44,623 nucleotides of DNA, from NCBI GenBank assembly GCA_016792585.1, contig JAEULB010000155.1, positions 1-44,623 on the forward strand. Direction: 5' to 3'. The notes beneath the pieces are model-generated. The model was not told the DNA's origin. It worked only from the letters and a program-made list of their open reading frames with translations, and ran no database searches. Made by a program: the position numbers and the translations under genes. Every line of letters starts with the position of its first letter. Positions within the stretch are counted from its first letter, which is position 1. The DNA comes from Rhodospirillaceae bacterium (GTDB taxonomy: Bacteria > Pseudomonadota > Alphaproteobacteria > SHVZ01). Shown here one piece after another: positions 1 through 6,987 of the stretch.

Positions 1-492
1 AACAACGCGCCCCGGATCACCACGATCACGGTGCCGAAGGACAAGATCCGCGAGATCATCGGACCCGGCGGCAAGGTCATCCGCGAGATCACCGAGGTCA
101 CCGGTGCGAAGATCGACATCGAGGACGACGGCACCGTCAAGGTCGCCGCCGTCGACGCGGCTGCCGGCAAGGCGGCCCTCGACTGGATCAAGAACATCGT
201 CGCCGAGCCCGAGATCGGCGAGATCTACACCGGCAAGGTGGTCAAGACCGTCGACTTCGGTGCCTTCGTCAACTTCCTCGGCGCCCGCGACGGCCTGGTC
301 CACATCTCGGAGCTCGCCCCGCACCGCGTCGGCAAGACGACGGACGTGGTCAATGTCGGCGACACCGTGAAGGTGAAGTGCCTCGGCATCGACGACCGCG
401 GCAAGGTGAAGCTCTCGATGAAATCGGTCGACCAGGCTACCGGCGCCGACCTCTCGAAGAAGGCCGAGGCCGACACGGCCGCCGGTCAGTAA
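1..492 (+). CDS. pnp: Polynucleotide phosphorylase, C-terminal part (5' end outside window)
   Basis: 3'-to-5' phosphorolytic exoribonuclease of the RNA degradosome; only the RNA-binding tail is present. The frame is open from base 1, so the gene begins upstream and the ATG at 31 is internal. Two domains are visible: a KH domain with the GxxG loop (Gly-Pro-Gly-Gly, bases 61-72) in the usual [15 protein letters not shown] context, and an S1 domain starting near base 215 ([18 protein letters not shown]). The RNase PH catalytic domains are missing only because of the window edge. The short acidic tail ends at TAA 490-492 and is followed at once by a stable hairpin. Confidence 0.97.
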   Translation, partial: NNAPRITTITVPKDKIREIIGPGGKVIREITEVTGAKIDIEDDGTVKVAAVDAAAGKAALDWIKNIVAEPEIGEIYTGKVVKTVDFGAFVNFLGARDGLVHISELAPHRVGKTTDVVNVGDTVKVKCLGIDDRGKVKLSMKSVDQATGADLSKKAEADTAAGQ

Positions 493-504
493 CGACGATG
501 CCCT

Positions 505-543
505 GCGTCCTTCATTCCGGGATCATCCGCGGATGAAGGACGC
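505..543 (+). terminator. Hairpin after pnp, probable intrinsic terminator or attenuator
   Basis: Perfect 11-bp arms GCGTCCTTCAT (505-515) and ATGAAGGACGC (533-543); allowing one bulged T, three more CCG/CGG pairs extend the stem inwards. It is followed by GGGCG and a T-rich tract (TTTCTCTTCCTTT, about 548-560). It begins 12 bases after the pnp stop. The tract is interrupted, so termination may be partial; the structure could also protect the pnp 3' end or act as a processing site. It contains the ATG at 533, the apparent start of the next gene. Confidence 0.7.
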
Positions 544-1291
544 GGGCGTTTCTCTTCCTTTGGGCCTCACGCGCGTCGCGGGACACCGCGGCGCCAAGCT
601 GCGTGCGCCCGAGAACACGATCGTCAGCTTCCGTGCGGCGAAGCGGCTCGGCGCCGGCTGGGTCGAGCTCGACGCCAAGCTGACCCGCGACGGCGTACCC
701 GTCGTGATCCACGACCAGACGCTGGAGCGCACCACCGACGGTGCCGGGCGGGTCGAGAGCGTGACGTTGAAAGAGATCGGCTGGCTCGATGCCGGCAAGT
801 GGTTCGCACCCGAATTCGCCGGCGAGAAGGTGCCGACGCTCGCCGACGCGCTGAAGGCGATCGCCGCCGAGGGCCTCGGCGTCAACGTCGAGATCAAGCC
901 CTGTCCCGGCCGCGAACGCGACACCGCCGAGGCCTCGATCGAGGTGATCCGCGAGGTCTGGCCAGGCACTCTTCCGCCGCCGATCATCTCGTCTTTCCAG
1001 CGCGCCTCGCTCGAGGCCGCGAAGAAGGCGGCGCCGGAGCTTCCGCGCGGCCTGCTGCTGGAGACGCGCGAGGTCGACTGGCGCGAGACCGCGCAGCGCC
1101 TCGGCTGCAAGGCGATCCATCCCAAGTGGTCGGAGCTCACGGCCGAGTGGGTCCAGGAGATCCACAAGGCGGGCTATGCGTGCGTCACCTGGACGGTCAA
1201 CGATCCCGCCGCGGCGAAGCGACTCCTTGGCTGGGGCGTCGACTGCATCATCACCGACGCGCCCGACCTGATCGTTCCCGTCGTTTCCTGA
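533..1291 (+). CDS. ugpQ: Glycerophosphodiester phosphodiesterase (GDPD family)
   Basis: Hydrolyses glycerophosphodiesters to sn-glycerol-3-phosphate and an alcohol, in phospholipid turnover or phosphate and glycerol scavenging. The family fingerprint is complete: GHRG with His18, the metal ligands in VELDAKLTRDG (Glu45, Asp47), His60 in VIHD, then VNVEIKPCPGR, and a C-terminal end with WTVNDP and GVDCIITDAPD. No signal peptide is seen, so it is probably cytoplasmic. The length (252 aa) is normal for single-domain UgpQ types. The start is doubtful: ATG 533 lies in the right arm of a strong hairpin without a clear ribosome binding site, and family members begin only a few residues before GHRG, so TTG 560 in the same frame is an alternative. 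Confidence 0.9.
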   Translation: MKDAGVSLPLGLTRVAGHRGAKLRAPENTIVSFRAAKRLGAGWVELDAKLTRDGVPVVIHDQTLERTTDGAGRVESVTLKEIGWLDAGKWFAPEFAGEKVPTLADALKAIAAEGLGVNVEIKPCPGRERDTAEASIEVIREVWPGTLPPPIISSFQRASLEAAKKAAPELPRGLLLETREVDWRETAQRLGCKAIHPKWSELTAEWVQEIHKAGYACVTWTVNDPAAAKRLLGWGVDCIITDAPDLIVPVVS

Positions 1292-1348
1292 GCCGTTCTT
1301 GTAAGGCTCGATTCTCCGCCGCATGATCCTCGCGGGGGAGGTCAAAGC

Positions 1349-2485
1349 ATGAGCACCAGCGCTCTCGTCGTAGCCGGGCTCGAGCACACGATGCGCGACC
1401 GCGCCGACCTGGCGCTTCGCGACTTCGACCGCGTGCTGGCGGTCGACCCCCGCCATGTCGTCGCCCGCCAGGGACGCGCCGCGGCGCTGATGGCGCTTCG
1501 CGACTACGAAGGCTCCTATGCGGCCACCTTGAGCGTGCTCGCCGATCGCCGCGGCTCGCGCTGGTGGCCGAAGCCGGACGGCACGCCATCGGGCGAGCCC
1601 GCGACCCGGACGAGCGCGCTCAAGCTCCGGCACGACCGCGATCAGCTCCGATATCTCGCCGAGACTGGCCTGCTGCCCCCGGACGCGACGGCACTCGAAG
1701 CGGCTTTCGACGAGGCTTTGGCCGAGGTCGCGCGGAGCGCCCCTGGCAACCGCGTCGTCGAGCTGACGCCGCTGCAGCAGCGCCGGCTGGCACCCGCCTA
1801 CAACCGAGTCATCCATCTCGATCCGGGCCGGCGGGTGAAACGGGCGCTGGCCGAGGGCTGGGATCGCACGGCGGCGGCGGAGCGCTACGGCCGCGAGCGG
1901 ATCGCGGTGGTCGACGGGCTGCTGACCGCGGAGGCGCTGGCGGCGCTCCGGCGCTTCTGCCTCGACTCGACGATCTGGTTCGACACCGACCATGCCCGCG
2001 GCGCCCGGGGATACATCGGTGCCGATGCGATGGACGGGCTCGCGTGTCCGCTGCTGTTCCAGGTCGCGGAGGAGATGCGCAAGGCGTTGCCGGCGGTAAT
2101 CGGCGAACTGCCGCTGATCAAGCTCTGGGCCTTCAAGTACGACCATCAGCTCCAGGGCATCGACGCGCATGCGGATGCCGCCAAGGTCAACGTCAACTTC
2201 TGGATCACGCCGGACGAGGCCTGCGCCGACCCGACGATGGGCGGCATGACCGTCTATGACAGGCCGGTGCCGGCCGACTGGGACTTCGCCGCCTACAACG
2301 CCGACCCCCAGGGGCTGCTTCGCCATGTGCGCGAGGTCGGCGCCACGGCGGTGCAGGTGCCCTATCGGCAGAACCGGGCGGTGGTGTTCGACTCGTCGCT
2401 GGTCCACGCCACCCAGCCGCTCCGCTTCAGGTCGGGCTATGCCAACCGCCGGATCAACCTGACCCTGCTGTACGGACGGCGCTGA
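1349..2485 (+). CDS. TPR-like N-terminus fused to a 2-oxoglutarate/Fe(II) oxygenase domain
   Basis: Probable Fe(II)/2-oxoglutarate-dependent hydroxylase; the substrate is unknown, though a protein side chain is plausible given the N-terminal helices. The first 60 residues look like one or two tetratricopeptide-type helix pairs (ALRDFDRVLAVDPRHVVARQ). The C-terminal half carries the iron triad: His274 and Asp276 in DAHADAAKVNVNFW and His353 in SSLVHATQPL, followed by an Arg-rich strand suited to bind 2-oxoglutarate. The start ATG 1349 has GGGGGAGG about 7-14 bases upstream. It is 378 aa and stands 57 bases after the GDPD gene. The fold assignment is good; the role is not known. Confidence 0.82.
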   Translation: MSTSALVVAGLEHTMRDRADLALRDFDRVLAVDPRHVVARQGRAAALMALRDYEGSYAATLSVLADRRGSRWWPKPDGTPSGEPATRTSALKLRHDRDQLRYLAETGLLPPDATALEAAFDEALAEVARSAPGNRVVELTPLQQRRLAPAYNRVIHLDPGRRVKRALAEGWDRTAAAERYGRERIAVVDGLLTAEALAALRRFCLDSTIWFDTDHARGARGYIGADAMDGLACPLLFQVAEEMRKALPAVIGELPLIKLWAFKYDHQLQGIDAHADAAKVNVNFWITPDEACADPTMGGMTVYDRPVPADWDFAAYNADPQGLLRHVREVGATAVQVPYRQNRAVVFDSSLVHATQPLRFRSGYANRRINLTLLYGRR

Positions 2486-2490
2486 CCTCC

Positions 2491-2519
2491 TTGCCTATAG
2501 CTGCATATGCATCTATATT
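2491..2519 (+). promoter_or_regulatory. Promoter of the marR gene with a MarR-type operator in its spacer
   Basis: -35 TTGCCT (2491-2496), 17-base spacer, -10 TATATT (2514-2519). The palindrome ATAG-C-TGCATATGCA-T-CTAT (2497-2516, one mismatched pair) fills the spacer and enters the -10. Transcription should start near 2526, that is, at the ATG 2527, giving a leaderless mRNA. Such placement predicts that the MarR protein blocks its own promoter. The core CTGCATATGCA recurs at 2997-3007. Confidence 0.7.
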
Positions 2520-2526
2520 TGCCGGA

Positions 2527-2976
2527 ATGCCCGACACTGCGGTCCCCTCCGGCTCCGGCCTGTCCTTCTGCACGGCGTCCCGCGTGCGGAAGGCGGCGCG
2601 GCTGGTTTCGCAGATCTTCGACCGGCACCTCGAGCGCTACGACCTGACGATCACCCAGTTCGGGTTGCTCGCCTACATCAACACCTTCGACGGCATCGGC
2701 ATCGGCGATCTCGCCGGGAAGCTGGTCATGGATCCGACCACGGTGACGCGCAATCTCCGGCCTTTGCAGCGCCGCGGGCTCGTGGCGCTCGCCGCCGATC
2801 CCAACGACAGGCGCGCGCGCCGGCTGCATCTCACCGCCGACGGCCGCGCCGCGCTCAAGGACGCCAAGCCCGGCTGGTCGAAGGCCCAGCGCGAGGTCGA
2901 GGCGGCGCTCGGCGATGCCGACACGGCGGCGCTTCACGCGACGCTGGACCGGGCCCTGGCGAAGCTGTCCGCATGA
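2527..2976 (+). CDS. MarR-family transcriptional regulator
   Basis: Winged-helix dimeric repressor that probably senses a small toxic ligand and controls the efflux gene just downstream. The fold is recognisable: an N-terminal helix (SFCTASRVRKAARLV), the DNA-recognition helix in GKLVMDPTTVTRNLRPLQRRGLV, and the wing AADPNDRRARRLHLTADG. The start ATG 2527 is preferred over an in-frame TTG at 2491, because 2491 is the -35 box of a good promoter and the residues before Met 2527 match no family feature. There is no Shine-Dalgarno sequence, consistent with a leaderless transcript. Its stop overlaps the pump start as ATGA (2973-2976), so the two are probably translationally coupled. Confidence 0.93.
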   Translation: MPDTAVPSGSGLSFCTASRVRKAARLVSQIFDRHLERYDLTITQFGLLAYINTFDGIGIGDLAGKLVMDPTTVTRNLRPLQRRGLVALAADPNDRRARRLHLTADGRAALKDAKPGWSKAQREVEAALGDADTAALHATLDRALAKLSA

Positions 2977-4370
2977 CGGCGAGCGAGCCCAGATACCTGC
3001 ATATGCAGGAGAAAGGCGTCGCGCCGCGAGCCGCGTCCAACCCGCTGCTCACCAGCCCGATCCTGCCGACGCTCACGCGGCTCAGCCTGCCCAACATGGT
3101 GGCGATGGTCGCCGGCGCCTCGGTCGCGATCGCCGAGACCATCTATGTGGGATTCCTCGGCACCGCTTCGCTCGCCGGCATGGCCATGGTGTTCCCGATG
3201 GTCATGCTGCAGCAGATGATGTCGGCCGGCGCCATCGGCGGCGGCATCTCGTCGGCCATCAGCCGCGCGCTCGGAAGCGGCGACGAAGCCCGCGCCCGCG
3301 CGCTCGCCGCGCACGCGGCGGTGATCGGGCTCGTCGCGGGCCTCGGATTCACCGCGCTCTATCTGCTGCTCGGGCCGGCGATCTATCGCGCCCTCGGCGG
3401 CCGCGGCGAGGCGCTCGCCGAGGCGCTGGCCTATTCCAACGTCGTCTTCTCCGGCGCGCTCGCGATCTGGTTCACCAACACCTTCGCCTCGGTCATCCGC
3501 GCCGGCGGCAACATGCGGCTGCCCTCGGTGACGTTGCTCGTGGGATCGGCCGCACAGGTCGTGCTCGGCGGCGGCCTCGGTCTCGGGCTCTTCTCGCTGC
3601 CGCGCCTCGGCATGACCGGGATCGCGCTCGGCCAGCTTGCCTCCTTCGTCGGGGCGACGCTGTTCCTTCTCTGGTTCCTGACATCCGGCCGCGCGCGGGT
3701 GCCGCTGTCCTTCCGCGGCGTCACGTTCCGCTGGAGCCTGTTCAGCGACATCCTCAAGGTCGGCGCGCTCGCCTGCCTGTCGTCGTTCCAGACCGTGCTC
3801 ACCATCCTGATCCTGACGCGGCTGGTCGCCGAGTTCGGCACCGAGGCGCTGGCGGGATACGGCATCGGCACCAGGCTCGAGTTCCTGCTGATCCCGATCA
3901 CCTTCGCGATCGGCGTCGCCTGCGTGCCGATGGTCGGCATGGCCGTCGGCGCGGGGAACCTCGCACGGGCGCGTCGCATCGCCTGGACCGCCGGCACGAT
4001 GGCGGCCGGGATCATGGGGACGATCGGGCTCGCCGGCGCGCTGGCGCCCGGCGTCTGGGCGTCGCTGTTCACCAGCGACCCGGCGGTCCTCCACTCGGCC
4101 GCCACCTATCTACGCTGGTGCGGCCCGGCCTATGCCTTCTTCGGGCTCGGCCTCTGCCTTTATTTCTGTTCGCAGGGTGCGGGCAAGGTGCTGGGGCCGG
4201 TGCTCGCCGGCACGCTTCGTCTCGCGGTGGTCGCAGCGGGCGGCGGGTATCTCGCGAGCATCGACGCCGAGCCTTGGACGATGTTCGCCCTCGTCGCCAT
4301 CGCCATGGTGATCTACGGCGTCGCGACCGCGCTCGCGGTCCGCGCCGCCGCCTGGGGACGGCCCGCCTAG
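2973..4370 (+). CDS. MATE-family multidrug efflux transporter (first of three)
   Basis: Inner-membrane Na+- or H+-coupled exporter of drugs or metabolites. It has twelve hydrophobic segments over 465 aa, with the MATE pattern near the start of each half (LTRLSLPNMVAMVAGASVAI and FSDILKVGALACLSSFQTV). The start ATG 2973 overlaps the MarR stop; an in-frame ATG at 3003 lies inside a palindrome resembling the MarR operator and could be the real start. Context (regulator upstream, overlapping, shared operator motif) says this is the pump controlled by that MarR protein. Its TAG is shared, through CTAG, with the stop of the convergent aldolase gene. Confidence 0.93.
   Translation: MTASEPRYLHMQEKGVAPRAASNPLLTSPILPTLTRLSLPNMVAMVAGASVAIAETIYVGFLGTASLAGMAMVFPMVMLQQMMSAGAIGGGISSAISRALGSGDEARARALAAHAAVIGLVAGLGFTALYLLLGPAIYRALGGRGEALAEALAYSNVVFSGALAIWFTNTFASVIRAGGNMRLPSVTLLVGSAAQVVLGGGLGLGLFSLPRLGMTGIALGQLASFVGATLFLLWFLTSGRARVPLSFRGVTFRWSLFSDILKVGALACLSSFQTVLTILILTRLVAEFGTEALAGYGIGTRLEFLLIPITFAIGVACVPMVGMAVGAGNLARARRIAWTAGTMAAGIMGTIGLAGALAPGVWASLFTSDPAVLHSAATYLRWCGPAYAFFGLGLCLYFCSQGAGKVLGPVLAGTLRLAVVAAGGGYLASIDAEPWTMFALVAIAMVIYGVATALAVRAAAWGRPA
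2996..3009. promoter_or_regulatory. Second MarR-type palindrome at the start of the MATE gene
   Basis: Perfect 14-bp palindrome CCTGCATATGCAGG. It shares the core CTGCATATGCA with the palindrome in the marR promoter, 495 bases upstream. It lies 23 bases inside the MATE reading frame and covers the alternative ATG at 3003. It is a likely second binding site for the same MarR protein; this is inference from sequence identity alone. Confidence 0.6.
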
Positions 4371-5107
4371 TTCTTGTAGTCGGGCTCTTCCCGGTCGAGG
4401 ACGCGCTTCATCGCCGCGAGCTGCAGCCTGGCGTATGCGGCATTGCCCTTGTCGACGCGCGCGAGCACGTCGGCGTGAACCTCGGGCCGCACCTCCTGCA
4501 GCTCCCAGCCGGTCTTCATCGCATCCAGCTGCCAGCCGCACAGCTCTTCCAGGAACTCGAGCCTGACCCACGCCTCCGCCGCGGTGTCGCCGACGACCAG
4601 CGGCCCGTGGTTGCGGAGCAGGATCGTGTGGTCCTGTGGCCCCATCAGGCTGGCGACGCGGGTGCCTTCCTCCCACGAGAGCGCCAGGCCGCCGTAGTTC
4701 TCGTCATAGGCGGTGCGGCCGACATAGCCGAGCGCGCTCTGGTGCGAGAGCGCGAGCTTGGCACCCTTGATCATGCAGAGCGCAGTCGTCTTCGGCATAT
4801 GGGTGTGGAGCACGCACTTGGCCGCGGGGATCGCCTTGTGCACCGGTGCGTGCAGGAAGTAGGCGGTGTCGTCGACCCCGTGCTCGCCCTCGACGATCTT
4901 CCGGTCGAAAGTGCAGTGGACGAGGTTCGAGGCGGTGACCTCCGACCAGTAGAGGCCTTCCGGCGTCACCAGGAACTCGTCGTCGGTGCCCGGCACCATC
5001 AGGCTGAAGTGATTGCCGACGCCGCTCTGGAAGCCTTTGCGATAGGCCCAGCGGCAGATCGTAGCCAGATCCACGCGCGCCTGCCAGAGTTCCGCATCGT
5101 TCCGCAT
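4367..5107 (-). CDS. Class II aldolase/adducin-family protein
   Basis: Zinc-dependent aldolase or decarboxylase fold (FucA, AraD and related enzymes); the substrate cannot be told, but a short sugar-acid or hydroxy-acid phosphate or free acid is typical. Visible features are the zinc motif His-Thr-His in CVLHTHMPKTTAL, a further ligand in LLRNHGPLVVG, and the N-terminal GNHFSLMVPG loop. The start ATG 5107 is chosen because AGGAG lies about 7 bases upstream; a longer in-frame start at 5164 would run into recQ. It begins one base after the recQ stop, so it is the last gene of a minus-strand unit. The length of 246 aa is usual. Confidence 0.9.
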   Translation of the reverse strand: MRNDAELWQARVDLATICRWAYRKGFQSGVGNHFSLMVPGTDDEFLVTPEGLYWSEVTASNLVHCTFDRKIVEGEHGVDDTAYFLHAPVHKAIPAAKCVLHTHMPKTTALCMIKGAKLALSHQSALGYVGRTAYDENYGGLALSWEEGTRVASLMGPQDHTILLRNHGPLVVGDTAAEAWVRLEFLEELCGWQLDAMKTGWELQEVRPEVHADVLARVDKGNAAYARLQLAAMKRVLDREEPDYKN

Positions 5108-5108
5108 G

Positions 5109-6983
5109 TCAGTCTCCTGTCCCGCCGGAAGCGGAGCCCGAGCCGGCGCCTCCGTCAACCCCATTCGCCAGCCGATGGCGTAGGATCACGTCGAGGAAGG
5201 CGGTGCCGTAGCGCTTCAGCTTGGCCTCGCCGATGCCATGGATGCCGACCAGCTGGTCCTTGGTGGTCGGCTTGAGCGACGCCAGTTCGATCAGCGTTCG
5301 GTCCGGGAAGATCACATAGGCCGGCTGGCGCTGGGCTTTGGCCAGCGTCGTGCGCAGGGCCTTGAGCGCCGTCAGCAGCGAACCGTCGGCACCGCCGGAC
5401 TGGACCGCGGCCGACTCCACGGCGCGACGCTTGGCTTTCTTGCCGACGGCGCGGTTGGCGACATCGGTGCGGAGCTCGATCTTCTCTTCGCCTCTCAGCA
5501 CGCGCCGGCCATGCTCGGTGAGCGTCCAGCGGCCATGCTCGACGATGTCGAGGGAGATCAGGCCGGCGGCATAGATCTGCCTCAGGATCGAGCGCCAGGA
5601 ATTGGCGTCGCGGTCCTTGCCCACGCCGAAAGTCTTCAAGGTGTCGTGGCCGTAGCGCCTGATCGCTTCGGTCGCGCTGCCGGTCAGCACGTTGACCAGA
5701 TGCTCGGTGCCGAACCGCTCGCCGGTACGCAGGATCGCCGACATCGCCTTCTGCGCCTCGACCGTGCCGTCGAAGACCTCGAAGTCGCTCTGGCAGAGAT
5801 CGCAGCGCCCGCAGCTCTCGGAGGACTCACCGAAATAGGCAAGCAGGGTCTGGCGGCGGCAGCGCGGCGACTCGCAGAGCGCTACCAGCGCGTTGAATCT
5901 CTGGCGCTCGATGCGTTTGCGTGCCTCGCTCGCCTCGCCCTCCTCGATCTGCAGCCGGCGGAGCCGCATGTCGTCGAGGCCGTAGAGCGTCATCGTGTCG
6001 GCCGGCAGCCCGTCGCGGCCGGCGCGGCCGATCTCCTGGTAGTAGGCCTCGACGTTCGCCGGCAGGTCGGCATGGGCGACGAAACGCACGTCCGGCTTGT
6101 CGATGCCCATGCCGAAGGCGACGGTTGCGACGATGACGATGCCGTCCTCCTGCATGAAGGTGTCCTGGTTGGCGTCGCGGTCCTGCTGCGCCATGCCGGC
6201 GTGATAGGGCAGCGTCCTGTAGCCGGCGAGGCCGAGATGGGTCGCCAGTTCCTCGGTCTTCTTGCGCGACGCGCAGTAGACGATGCCGCTCTGGCCGCGA
6301 TGGGATTCGAGGAAGGCGGCGATCTGCTTGCGTGCATTGTCCTTGGGCTGCATCGCCAGATGCAGGTTCGGCCGGTCGAAGGAGCGGACGAAGGTGCGGG
6401 GTGCGAGCCGGAACAGCTTGTCGACGATGTCGGCGCGGGTCGGGCCGTCGGCGGTCGCGGTCAGCGCGATCGTCTGGGAGGCCCGGATCTGCTCGCGGAT
6501 CTCGCCGAGGCGGAGGTATTCGGGGCGGAAGTCGTGGCCCCATTGCGAAACGCAGTGCGCCTCGTCGATCGCCAGCAGGCCGACGCCGGCATTGGTCAGC
6601 ATCTCGGCGGTGTCGGGGCGCACCAGCCGCTCGGGGGCCACATAGAGGAGCTTCAGCTTGCCGTCGCGCATCGACTGGCGGATGCGCTTCGCCTCGTCGT
6701 ACTCGATCGAGGAGTTGAGAGCGGCGGCCTCGACGCCGAGCTGCTGGAGCTGGCGGACCTGGTCGCGCATGAGCGCGATCAGCGGCGAGACGACGACGGT
6801 GAGGCCGGGGCGCAGCAGAGCCGGAAGCTGGTAGCAGAGCGACTTGCCGGAGCCGGTCGGCATCACCGCCAGCACGTTTTCGCCATCGAGCAACGCGCCG
6901 ATGATCTCGGATTGGCCGGGCCGGAACGCGTCGAAGCCGAAGACGGACTTCAACGCCGCTTGCGCGGCGACGAGCTCGCTCAT
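5109..6983 (-). CDS. recQ: ATP-dependent DNA helicase RecQ
   Basis: 3'-to-5' SF2 DNA helicase for recombination and fork repair. Domains in order: Walker A PTGSGKS (Lys47), DEAH box in AIDEAHCVSQWGHDF, the helicase C-terminal core with QEIGRAGRDGLPA, a zinc-binding region with cysteines in CESPRCRRQTLL and CGRCDLC, the RQC winged helix, and a C-terminal HRDC domain (RTLIELASLKP, LVGIHGIGEAKLKRYG). It ends in a short Gly/Ser-rich tail of no evident function. At 624 aa it is full length. It lies 4 bases after the upstream hydrolase stop and 1 base before the aldolase start, an unusual place for a repair gene. Confidence 0.97.
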   Translation of the reverse strand: MSELVAAQAALKSVFGFDAFRPGQSEIIGALLDGENVLAVMPTGSGKSLCYQLPALLRPGLTVVVSPLIALMRDQVRQLQQLGVEAAALNSSIEYDEAKRIRQSMRDGKLKLLYVAPERLVRPDTAEMLTNAGVGLLAIDEAHCVSQWGHDFRPEYLRLGEIREQIRASQTIALTATADGPTRADIVDKLFRLAPRTFVRSFDRPNLHLAMQPKDNARKQIAAFLESHRGQSGIVYCASRKKTEELATHLGLAGYRTLPYHAGMAQQDRDANQDTFMQEDGIVIVATVAFGMGIDKPDVRFVAHADLPANVEAYYQEIGRAGRDGLPADTMTLYGLDDMRLRRLQIEEGEASEARKRIERQRFNALVALCESPRCRRQTLLAYFGESSESCGRCDLCQSDFEVFDGTVEAQKAMSAILRTGERFGTEHLVNVLTGSATEAIRRYGHDTLKTFGVGKDRDANSWRSILRQIYAAGLISLDIVEHGRWTLTEHGRRVLRGEEKIELRTDVANRAVGKKAKRRAVESAAVQSGGADGSLLTALKALRTTLAKAQRQPAYVIFPDRTLIELASLKPTTKDQLVGIHGIGEAKLKRYGTAFLDVILRHRLANGVDGGAGSGSASGGTGD

Positions 6984-6987
6984 CGGC

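Noticed and set aside
512..2407. Very long open frame on the strand opposite the GDPD and oxygenase genes (similar ones oppose recQ, the hydrolase and the kinases)
   Set aside because: Arg/Gly/Ala-rich translations with no family motifs, antisense to clear genes. Such frames are expected in GC-rich DNA.
2491..2526. N-terminal extension of the MarR protein from TTG 2491
   Set aside because: The bases form the -35, operator and -10 of a promoter, and the added residues match nothing in the family.
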